Source: Phoronis ovalis (taxonomy: Eukaryota; Phoronida; Phoronidae). From it: 17,090 nucleotides of DNA. Below, one piece after another: positions 1 to 10,742 of the stretch. Both the position numbers and the translations under genes were made by a program. The DNA is taken from contig JAOXYB010021792.1 in the NCBI GenBank assembly GCA_028565635.1, positions 1 through 17,090 of the forward strand, written 5' to 3'. How positions within the stretch are numbered: the stretch's first letter is position 1; each line of letters starts with the position of its first letter. The notes under the pieces were generated by a model that did not search any database, was not told where the DNA came from, and saw nothing but the letters and a program-made list of their open reading frames with translations.

Positions 1-210
1 ACGGTCAGGAAATCGTGACCGTTTTCGAAACAACTTTTAACATGATTTTTATAGGGTTTTCTAGTATTTTTTTTTCCCAGAAATGTTGTGACCGTGTTCC
101 AGAAAACGGTGGAAATCCCCATGTATCCGCGCCTGTTAAAAAAACAACACAATCAGAGATCGCCAGCACCAATGCATATATGTCGTGGTGACATTTAAAG
201 CTCTGTTTGA

Positions 211-241
211 AAGCTTTCAAGCTAAAGGGGGGGGGGGTACC
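211..241 (+). repeat. AGCTTT...CTAAA-polyG-TAC word, copy 1
   Basis: Shares AGCTTTnnnnGCTAAA, a long G run and GTAC with 15512-15541. The similarity ends after GTAC. It is probably the end of a dispersed repeat. Confidence 0.5.
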
Positions 242-1524
242 TATTACACGAGGTAGCCCTATACAAGTATTGATGCAGAAATAGAAGCACAAACACCTTC
301 TCAATAACTGAGGTGGTGTAAATAGACTTATATGAGAGTTATCCGCTTGTAATTCTTACTGTTATCTACCTAACAACATTTAATACAGTTTCCAACAGTC
401 TTATCGGTTTTCCATTCCCTCGATCCTCTCAATACTAAACATATAAAATATGATGTATAATATAGTGTAATGAATCCACTCAATAATTTGTGTTTCTACA
501 ATTTTGTTACATAAGGACTTTTCAAGTCAAATAAACTGTTTTATAGTGTAATTGAGCAGTAGTATGCATATATAATTTTCCTGGCTAACCACTTGTTAAC
601 AAATGATTTTGTAATATTTTGTCTGAAAGAAATTCATAAAAAATTTATTCAGTCGCAAATCAAGATAATTATGTCAGGGTTGTGTCTCAAGCAAGCACTT
701 GATTTTGGTGCTGTCATGGCCAATAGACTTTGCTATGGCAGATTTCAGACCACCTGGTGGGATTTGTGGAAAGTGCGCATAGATAAATTGAAAGCTTCCC
801 GTACACAAAAGAATTACAACATTACACCAACTTTCAAAGAAACTTATGAATATAGTTATACCTAAGAAAGCAGCAGAACAAAAGGAAAATTTCCCGAATC
901 TTCAAGGCTTAATTGGTATTTTATGTGTTAAGGTCATTTTTGCTATTGAAAGAATTACGGAAATTTATATTGAAGAAACCAGACGAGACTGCCTTCCTTG
1001 AATTCATCTCCAATTCAAGATGAAATCCCCAAAAAGCCGTAATCCAAAAATTCGTTTGAAATAATTTGAAAAATGACAGGCTGATAACTTTGCACGTTGG
1101 TGTCTTTTATCAACGAGCTGATAGTCAAATGTGGAATTTACGCTTAATTGTAACATTTACATATACTGTTGAAACTGCCGATGTTCTTTGCTATGATAAA
1201 CTATGCATGGTTCGCTTTATGCATTTTACTGCTGCAAATATGATTCCAATTTGCCTTGCTACGAGTTTGATGTAGCTAGAAGTTGAGTATTAGGTTCACA
1301 TGCTACAAGTTGTCAGTTTAAAAACTCAAATATTGCTACCTTAGAACTTATTTTAAACTTTTCGACACGTGCAACGGTATTTGCATACTTACACCGAACG
1401 TAGGAATTTCTCTAGAAAGCCAAGTTCCAAACACATGAACTAACTTCTCTGAAAATGTAAGTAAAATAACAGGATGTATGTTGTGATGTAAATCGGATCT
1501 TTAGTTTTTTAGGTTAACTTTTGC

Positions 1525-1551
1525 TATCAATTCCTGCCACAATACCACATG
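1525..1551 (+). repeat. 27-bp direct repeat, copy 1
   Basis: The 27 bases beginning TATCAATTCCTGCCAC are identical to 3161-3187, 1,636 bp away; similarity stops sharply at both ends. Confidence 0.9.
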
Positions 1552-2250
1552 GTATGCATCACATAGTAACATATATTTTCATTATTTTGACTTGTAATGT
1601 TCTCAGAATATTAACTTATTAGCTTTTGAAATAGGAGTGACATAAGGTTATAATCTCAATTGGCATTTATTTTATAGATTCAAAATGCTACATTCAAAAA
1701 TAGCCTTCAAAAAGGAACTACACAGTACACGTTATGCAGCCGCACAGTAAATAGTTCAATTAATGACAGCACTGCAGTTTTATACCTACAAAACGTAACA
1801 TGGACAATTGCATTACCAAGCTTTTATTGAAGCACAACCTTATAAGAACCAATTACAGGTAACTAGAAATGGAATGTTTGTTTACAAGATGAAATGAACG
1901 AATACTACGAGATTCAAAGGCATTACGACAATAAGCTCGAGCTATATGTTTAGTACCATGTACATTATTTAGATAATTCGACAAAATTAATGATTCACCT
2001 CCGAGCATACAACTTAATTTACTGTTTTGTAAATTAGATCCAAGTATCTTTAATGGAATGATTGCAAGGCCTCTGTATTACTAACAGATAGTACACATTT
2101 TATTAGATTGATGTAAAACATGCATTTCTAAACATTGCCTTGTAACTTGACCAGTCATGTCCATCAGTTGTTATTATGCTAAATTGTGAGATTCAACAAG
2201 TTTCTTACTGCAGTAGAAATTCATAAAACTTCCTCCAGTTAATGAACTAG

Positions 2251-2632
2251 CATAAGTTGCATTGGTGCCTGCAAATGGACTTACAAACAAGCTGGTTAAC
2301 ATTCACCGATTATCACACACAATTGTTTTTCATTGGCATGAATCGTTTCATAGGGACCCAATTAGTTGGGTACTAACCACCAGTTCATCCAACACGGACA
2401 ATTTACGAGTGACACTTGCCAAGTTTGTTGAACAATCACCTTCTTTATATCCTTATTATTGTGCATATAAAATTAGAAGGCGAGTGTTTAACAACATGGG
2501 GAGTGTCACTAGATGAACTGGTGGTGAGTGTCCAACAATTTGGGTCCCAATAAAATGATTTAAGTCAACGAAAAATAATAGTACATGACAATCGGTGTAT
2601 ATACAAACATTAGCACCTCTTCAACTTTATCA
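2251..2632. mobile_element. 382-bp fold-back (near-palindromic) element
   Basis: The two halves are imperfect reverse complements around about 2450. Matching blocks include CACCGATT (2304) with AATCGGTG (2590), GGGACCCAA (2353) with TTGGGTCCC (2540), CCACCAGTTCATC (2377) with GATGAACTGGTGG (2512), and GTGACACT (2409) with AGTGTCAC (2502). The left arm has about 18 extra bases between the last two blocks. The loop is only about 20 bases. The structure fits a fold-back MITE; no coding sequence or clear target duplication was found. Confidence 0.75.
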
Positions 2633-3360
2633 GCATAAGCCCAATGGTAAGAAATTGGTAATATTCAATGGGTTGAACAGTACAGACAATATATAGTCAA
2701 AGGTTGCATTTTCATTAACATTTGTAAAATTACAATAATTTATGGTCATATTTTGAATAAATAATTAGGTTAATTTAGAAGTTTTTGCATCCGAACTTCA
2801 TATACGGTCTTATAACACTTGCAGTTCATACTGGATATCTAGGCCACTTAATAAACCTGGCAGGCAAGAACTAACAATTACACTGATTTACAAAAATATA
2901 TGGCAGTTTCTTTTATTGCATATTAAATTAAGCACACAGTAGAACTCTATTTAAACAACAAATTTGTATACTTTCTGAATTTCTAACATTTGCAAGTAAC
3001 ATTTATAATTTGTGTAAAAAAACTAAAACCAAACTAAGAATAAATAAGGAATGATGTAAGGTTTGTTTGTCACTGCTGCCTGAGAGACTCTGTTGTGGTA
3101 ATTTCACTGAAGATGACATTTCTGCAAACAATAAAAATATTGCATGTGTTTTCAAATATGTATCAATTCCTGCCACAATACCACATGATATTTTCGATTT
3201 GTATATATAGGTACACAGAATGCCAGTACTACATACACAGTTATAAACTGATGGCTAAGCATTACACTTTGATTCTATGTGATGGAAATACACAAATTGC
3301 CGCTCCATTTCGCATGATCCTGTCTAAGAAGAAGTGGCATAGGAAACTATTGTGATTGGT
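2633..3360. other. AT-rich flank beyond the candidate poly(A) site
   Basis: It holds the second 27-bp repeat copy (3161-3187) and further AATAAA words. No supported gene was seen. Confidence 0.6.
3161..3187 (+). repeat. 27-bp direct repeat, copy 2
   Basis: Identical to 1525-1551. The fold-back element lies between the two copies. Confidence 0.9.
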
Positions 3361-3366
3361 TTTATT
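3361..3366 (-). terminator. Candidate polyadenylation signal AATAAA
   Basis: The minus strand reads AATAAA here, about 140 to 470 bases after the candidate stop codons. It suits a short 3' UTR. No clear GU-rich element follows, and other AATAAA words exist further down. Confidence 0.35.
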
Positions 3367-3505
3367 GTTATGCTTGAATCTTAAATATTGCATCTTTTGA
3401 CAGTAACTCTCGAGTGTAATGAAAATAAGTATGCAGTGGCATATGATATGAACTTAGCAAATCTTCAAAACTAACAAATTCAAAAGGTAAACGTAATTAA
3501 TTCAA

Positions 3506-3546
3506 TCATTCCAGAGCAGTACAATACAAAGGCAAGCACTCCAGGC
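3506..3546 (-). CDS. Alternative terminal exon B (uncertain)
   Basis: Acceptor CACCTAAAAATTGCAG ends at 3547. A phase-compatible frame gives a split Gly, twelve residues (LECLPLYCTALE) and TGA at 3506-3508. The 290-bp intron matches the size range of its neighbours, but the short peptide has no recognisable similarity. Confidence 0.25.
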
Positions 3547-3683
3547 CTGCAATTTTTAGGTGATAAAAGAACTGTTATTTGGTGAATTGTATAAGATGTA
3601 GGATCAGAAACTGTGTTATTAATTTGGATTCATTGTAAGGACTACTACAGTTATGGTATGTGAGGGTTATCATTTACAGATTT

Positions 3684-3781
3684 TCATAGGAAATTGGTAC
3701 AATAGTCTTTTACTGAGTAGAGATCTAGTGATGTTTGATATATTTGCCTAAACATTGATTCTTTTTGTACGATGTACTCTT
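3684..3781 (-). CDS. Alternative terminal exon A (uncertain)
   Basis: If the donor at 3837/3836 is used, an acceptor TTAAATTGTGTAG at 3783-3782 opens a phase-compatible frame: one split codon plus 31 more and a TGA at 3684. The tail would start EEYIVQKESMFRQ. The intron would be only 55 bp, far below the other introns (180 bp or more), and the tail does not resemble known anosmin C-termini. Confidence 0.2.
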
Positions 3782-3831
3782 CTACACAATTTAACAATTA
3801 CAAAATGTATGCAATTCAAGCTGCTGTAGTA

Positions 3832-3975
3832 CTAACCTGAAGTATGGACATCAGGTATTGCAGTTGTGAACATGATGTGTACAGGGTGACTTAAACCGGC
3901 AGCAGATACCAGTTGTATGCGTGCCAGATATGTTTTATTAGCTTTCAAACCATTGATGACAGCCGTTTTTGATGA
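3832..3975 (-). CDS. ANOS1: Exon 14: end of FN3-4, possible C-terminus
   Basis: Residues 595-641 if it is the last coding exon. The acceptor is TTTATTTTACAG|TCA. AVINGLKANKTYLARIQLV then FTTAIPD are the final FN3 strands. Read straight through, the frame ends TCA GGT TAG at 3832. The same bases form a good donor, TCAG|GTTAGT (exon would end at 3837), so a further exon may exist. Human anosmin continues about 25-30 residues past this FN3 domain with a His-rich tail, which I do not find here. Confidence 0.85.
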   Translation of the reverse strand, partial: SSKTAVINGLKANKTYLARIQLVSAAGLSHPVHIMFTTAIPDVHTSG

Positions 3976-6900
3976 CTGTAAAATAAATAAACAAATGCAA
4001 CTCTACAACTGAAATATGCCTACCATTGTAGGTGAACAAAGTATTAACAAGATAGCTATAGCCAAATTTGCAATAAAGCCTGCCAAGCAACAAAAAGGAC
4101 CCGACAAGAGCACACAACAGTACTTTATTTGTTGTCTGGCTGAATGACACCTAGTGAGTAAGTTAGCTGAATTGCAATATTTTGTTAAACAAAAGCTAGA
4201 GGTTCAAGTTTAACCCACCTTATGAAGAACCATTCTGGAAGCTGTATTCCGGTTAATGACTAGTTTTCGTCGCTGTTCTTTATTGTATACTTGTAATGAT
4301 TCACCCCATACCAAGTGTACCTCTGTAATACTGCTTTTATGAGGAAGAGTCCAGCTTATCTGCACACTTGAATTGTGGTTAGACATTGTAAGTATGGAGT
4401 AGGTGACATTACTTGGTAGGCTTGGTAGTTGAAGAGCTACAATAACAATGGAAAAGTTCATAAGCAAAATTATACTTTATAACACATAACAGCATAGCTG
4501 ATTAGATTCAGTATCCCACAACAGGTGGCTAAGAATTTAAAATGTAAATTCATAAAGCAATGCTTTGATAGTGAAATAACCTATTAAAAACTATTAGAAA
4601 TTCCATTTCCCACTTCCACTAGAGAATGCCAAACTGACAGAGGTTTCATGATGACACAGAAAGATTTAACATAGTTACTATAATTCAACTAGAATGTGAT
4701 ATGTCCATTTTAGCCAGTTAAGTTTAATGTCAACCACTGTTTTTTGGAACACAAAATCAATCTTTACCCTCTTGCACTTGATCACAAATCGGCCCTTTTT
4801 TACCAAACACCATTACATCTGAACACATTGGCGTATAGAAATATTCTAGGGAGTCCGCTACCACTGCACCCTCACTTGACACTGCCGCAATTCTTACCGA
4901 GTAATGACAATCGAAATGTAATGAATACAGTGTGAAATTAGTCTTCTACAAAGAAAGAAGTTGATGGCATACTTATTTTTTTACTCAAGTCATATAATAA
5001 CATTAAAGTTTATGAAACTCCAACTTATCTTCATTCTTATTGATTACAATTTATACATTTATAATAAAAAACATATTCTGTGAAAACTTTCATTGTTTGA
5101 GTTTCATAATTGAACATTTTGCATACAATTCTAAATATGGCTTGGACCATTTCATAAAAATCAGTACAGTCATGAACATGCGATCATGATTATGCACGAT
5201 ATAACAATTAAATGAGTGTCAAAATGCATACCTAGTTGTGAATTGGAGGCACAACAGAAGTGATTAAACACAAGTGTACCAAATGAAATTTGATAAGTTG
5301 ATTTTTTTAAATTATTCATTATTAGGTAGCAAGAATGTTTCCTCGATGATATCATTAATTCAATAATAAAATTCTAGTCATTTAAATCTTTAAATAAAGG
5401 TTTAAACAAACTTATACTTACATGAGTAGTAGCAGCTTTATTGTGTTTAGCACCATTTGAAATACTGTCTTGTCCCTGACAAAGTTCTAGCTGCCAGTGT
5501 ATTGTATATTTATATACTGAATTTGAATTCAAACCTACAAGAATTTAAACCATACACATACCAGTATATTTGATGCTCATTTACAAAATATGCTTATCTG
5601 CTTTAGGGCTGTTCCAGTAAAAAAAGTGGGGGAGGGGGGGGGGGAAGGCAGCTGAAATAAAAAATTGTGGGTGGTTGTGTTCAGAATTATGGGTGGTTGC
5701 ATTACAAGCTAATTAAAAATTATGGGTGGTGGGTATAAAATGAAAGTGCCTTCCCCCCCTCCCCCACTTTTTTTACTGGAACAGCCCTTAAGAAAGAAAC
5801 AATATGTTACAAACAAGTTTCCAATGGAATCAATCATTGCATGTATTTATCTGAATTGCACAAATCAACAAGTTCTGCATATAACACCATCACCACAGTT
5901 ATGGAAAATGCTTTTAACACATTTCCTATTAATTTCTGTTATAATCATGGTGTTTTCAATCATACATCATCACTACTATGTTAGTACCTGAGGGCGTCCT
6001 CCACCAAATTGGAACTTTAAGATGTCCTTTCTGATAGAAAACTTCACCAATCTGCAGGCCCTCGATTGGGCCCACGTCAGGAGATGGACGGCGAGTAGTT
6101 GCTTCTGAAACAATTGGAACAAATCTTAAGTGCTATTTGTAACTTTCATAAATTGTAATGTTCACCTTATAACACAAGAAATCCAGTATTCAGTGAATGT
6201 TCAGTATTCAGTGAATGCATGGACTTACTTAATCTCTTGTAAATTACTAATGACAGACTTCTTCTAAATTAAAATTCAACTAACCATTTTCATCAGCTGC
6301 ATCTAAACTAAATGTTGAAATAAATATGGAGGCTCTTGAACTTCTGGCACGGACACTTCCTGACTTTACAACAGCCTGAACCTGTAAGAATATATCTTAA
6401 CACTTTATAGTAACAACAACAAAAGTGACAAGACTTCCTCAGCAACAGTTTTCTATTGAAGATTGTGGAGGAAATTACTTTTGGCACCAATAGCTCATTA
6501 ATCAGGACAAGTAAATCTCATGACTACAGCAAAAATCTATTTTTCTCATATACAAACAAAGTGTCCTATAATATGGAATTTCTTAGAACAGGCATTTGCC
6601 AATATTGAAATAACTTTACATTTCACAACTACCATAAAGCGTTACTAGATCATATTAAATATTCTAAAAAGTATACTGTATTTTACAATTCAGTTTGCTC
6701 GAGTCTTACTGTCACAAGCTCAGCAGAGTGGCCAATGACCTTTGTGAAAAGATAGTCAGACTGAATAGATGAACATATTCTATTTAAATGCTCATAAACA
6801 TTAGTTTATTTTTTAAATTGTTGTAAAAGACAGGGTGCGTAAATCTACCATGCACTGTTCATATTTTTATTACCTGAAGAAAATAAGAAGTTGCTGGCAA

Positions 6901-9900
6901 GAGTTGCTTGAATGTAAAAGACAATTGACTACCATCTACGCTTTCACTGTATTCCTGTAATGACACTAATTTGGCACGAACACTCCGTAACCTTTGACTC
7001 CAAAATATCTAAAAGAAAAAACCAGTGAACATTACATATTTATGGGTAAAATAATCTGTACCAGATATTAAGTCAACTGGACATGCTGTTTTTGTGCAAA
7101 CCAGGAGAGAGTAATTCATAAAAGGTGCAACTAGATGCAGTATTTTTCACTGCATTACTCTATCCTGGGTACTATGGTTTTATTCCATCTATCATTTGTC
7201 CCTAATAGTACGTATAATTAAGGTACTTAATGTGATTGTTTTCTGTAGTTACTGAAGCAAAACTTGAGGATAATTTGAGATGCATTTATCAATTGGTTTA
7301 GCTTTTAATTCATACCAGCTGAAGAACATGATATTGTGAGCTTCTAGATTGATTTAGTCATGACAATGAAAATAGGTGAGATCAAGATACACTTCAGATA
7401 CCAAAGGTAACATTAAAGGCTTCCGAGATTATTGCAGAATATATAAATGAGGTTTATAGTCCATTCCCACCATGCTTGCCTTATATCTTATTACTGGGTA
7501 CTCGCTAAATTTTGGTGGCTGCCAGTATATGGAAACATCTACTAAACCATTTCTTAATTTAGAGACACCCTCTGTCAAATTCGTTGGTGCACTGGGCCTG
7601 TTGATTGCTGAAAAACAATATGTAAGAGGTAGAAAGGAAGTGAAAAACATGCTTGATAGAAACAATGAATACATACAAAATTGAGATATAAGCATTATGG
7701 ACGATTGATTAACTAATTTGATTGTTAATTTGGTGAGGAACTTGGCAAAGTATATGAGAAAAATATACATTTCTTTTCATGCTACAGCATTTACAAACTA
7801 AAAACTTTGCGCAAATGAGCTTTGCATATTGTATATGCAGAAAATTGAGTCTCATATTTCTCACATTTAGCCTTTTTTCAGCAGAATTTTTTTAATAAAA
7901 TCATGATATCTAATCTTTAAAAATTGTGAAACAGTAATTTGAGTAGTTTCAACTTTGACTTATATTTTTTGAAAATTAAATTTGAAAAACAATTTTTACC
8001 CAATATGGCCACTTATTGTATTAGGGAATTGCTTCCAACCTTTAATTGTTTAAGATTTATAAACAAAGTCTCACTTAGGCTTCCCATAAATATACACTTT
8101 TACAAGACCTGTCTAGTCTTCATTTTGATTAGGAAAATTAGAGAAGAAAATTATAGCCTGTCAAATAGCAGTTTTATAATGTATCTGTAGTCCTTAAAGG
8201 TGACATTTAAATTAATATGGTAAAAAGCATTGCCAAAAACCTTAATTCAGGTTAATTCAAATTAAATGACACTGAGCATCACTAAATCTGTGAGGAATAA
8301 CATTTTGTTATTCATCTGTGTTGAAAAATGGTCATATAAAACAGGAATTTCATGCAGAGCTTTTCAACAATAAGTTAATACTCTTTTGTTACAAATCCTC
8401 TTGAATTTGAATACTACATGGAAAATAAATTAAATAAGTATTCTTAGTACTAAATAGGAGTTTCACCCACTTCACAGGTTTAAGCTAGTACACATATAAT
8501 TACAGAGTAAAGATATTTTACAAATTGTTCTCAAACTTATCATTAGGAAAGTTTTCTGGGGCAAAAAGTTACTTAATAATGTTTGTATGATCACAGTTAA
8601 TTATTAGTTAGCATGTGAGCAGTGGTATTAAACTGGCTGTAATAAGTAATGAATCCTTACTAGAATAAAATGCCTTTACATCATCCTAGCAAAAGTTGTT
8701 AAGATTGAATAAGAATATTCTGTGCAGACTTTTAAATCACAATAAGTAGTACTGTACTACCTGGATGTTATTGCCAAAACTGCATTCATTTGTTATTACT
8801 ATCCTGTTATTAATATGAAGTAGGCAGCTGTAAAAAGTACTATTATAACAGATTTTGATTATTCTCATAGTAATACACAGAACTTTTGCAACACTGCTTT
8901 TTTTTATAGGATTCTATTCACTGTACTCTTTGCAGTGTTTTCTGTGCGTAAACACTGCATTTAACTAATTACAGGCACCAGCTAATTTATTTTCAAAAAA
9001 AACAAGGAGCAGATCCTTAAAGTTGTTTTTTTTACCCACGCAAGTAGACCACCATCTAAGAACCATTAAAAGCAGTAAGAACTCCCTCGATAAAGAAGAT
9101 GATTTTAAAATGCTATTTTGTTAATGAGGTATTTTTGAAAGTGCCCCTTGAGGATAGTCATTAGCCATTTATTTCTTAACTATAAATGGTGCAGTGGTGA
9201 TTCAATTACATGAAAAGGAAGAACCTGTAAAATATCTCACGTAATAGCTTCCCCCAGGCAATACACAGTTGAAAAAACACAAATGTTACCAATCTAGCAC
9301 CTACAAAGGTGATAATGATACAACTAATACATCAAGAAAATGCAATTTATCAACAAATGAAGCTTGAAAAGAAATTTAGCTGGCATGACTTCTTTATTAT
9401 GGTTTATCTGTCTCCAGAAAACCTGAGCCCCTAATTCAGTAAGTTAAGTTCAGAAGTTAAGAACACCTTATAGCTAATCCTTAATGCTCTATAATTAGGT
9501 AGAACTATAATTAGAAAGTGATACTTGTCAAATTCAGACCACCCCAAAAGAAAGCATCACTTCAAAAGGAAATACACTCTTTCCAATCAAAATGAAATTA
9601 ACAAACAATTTGAAGATCAATTTCTAATCTTAATTTTCTTTTTAAGCATGCACCTAAACTTTTTACATTACGACCTCGTTTGTAAAATGATTGCGAATAT
9701 TTACTGGCTTTAAAATGGCAAACAACTCTACAGTCAATACACATACTTTTCAATATTAGCCATCTATTTCTGCTAGGAAGGAGTACTAGTAAAATATCAA
9801 CTGTGATGCAAAACAGCTGAAGATAAAATTCTTTACTTTAAGATGTTTTAGGACCCTTTCCACTTGCAGTTTCTGATAATTCGTCACTAGGGGATGAAAA

Positions 9901-10696
9901 TTAGCATATTCTGTGAATATTAAAATGATATTTACCCTAAGCTGCAAAACAAGTAATTTGACATATTTTTATATATAAATTAGGAAAATGTAAATGAAAA
10001 TTTAATAGTGAAATTATTATAGCAAATTAAGTGATTTTATTTATTCCTTGAATGCTAGGGTAGCCCACAAACCTCACACTTTATCTCAACCTCTGCCTGT
10101 TGGATATGATTTGAAACAACACCTAGAAATGATCCTATGTCATACTCACCTTTTTTAGACTTGAAAGATTGTGAAGGGGCAGAAAAGCCACGACTTCCTT
10201 TGAGGTTAACAGCTGCTACTTTGAATTCATACCATAATCCAGGGTTTATGTGTGAAGAAACCACAGATTTTGCAACAGTCTGAAAGACAAATTTCCCAAA
10301 CTTCTGTATTTTACAGTAAAACTTAGTTCATACTTGAGTTTACCTGATGATACTGAGAGACAGCAAATATATTATTGATAACGTGCTGACAATATGCCTC
10401 ATGTATTTTGAAACTTTCTTTTCCTAGAGACGTTTGCAGACCAATATGATTGTATTATAACAACTTGTTTAGAGACAAATCCGTAACCACCCTGAAATAA
10501 TATCTACTCACCTGAGCCATTTTCTCCCATTTTGTTTTTCCCTTTTGATTTTTCCTCCTCATGCTCCTACTATGAACTATGTATACTACAGTGTCATTGC
10601 CTGCATTGTGCTCCCATGATATTTCTACATTCCCACGTCTCGTATTAGTTGCCTTGACATTTGTTGGAGTTAAAAGTAATCCTAAATATAGCCAAC

Positions 10697-10742
<46 letters not shown>

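Larger units (their letters stand above)
1..2250. other. 3' flanking DNA without recognisable gene
   Basis: It contains a 7-bp inverted repeat (ACGGTCA/TGACCGT) at 1-22, the poly-G word at 211-241 and one 27-bp repeat copy. A 90-codon plus-strand frame at 593-865 (with FQTTWWDLWKVRIDKL) has no recognisable domain or splice context. Bases 1-240 are richer in GC and look like old repeat sequence. Confidence 0.6.

Noticed and set aside
593-865. A 90-codon plus-strand frame.
   Set aside because: No recognisable domain, no splice partner and no promoter. The region may be decayed repeat DNA.
4744-4935. A 63-codon plus-strand frame.
   Set aside because: Antisense shadow of exon 12.
4898-4945. A 48-bp microexon ending at the internal GTAAGA.
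   Set aside because: Reading through gives 43 more family-like residues including three conserved landmarks, and ends in the phase required by exon 13; the short form breaks the frame.
5233-5373. A possible exon between exons 11 and 12, open and phase-compatible on both sides (starts NFIIELMISS).
   Set aside because: It would leave a 48-bp intron with a poor acceptor. The exon at 4945-4768 has a strong acceptor and matches the family residue by residue, so this one is not needed.
5722-5991. An 89-codon plus-strand frame.
   Set aside because: It begins in the MITE and runs through intron sequence antisense to the gene.
7472-7684. A 70-codon plus-strand frame.
   Set aside because: Antisense shadow of exon 7.
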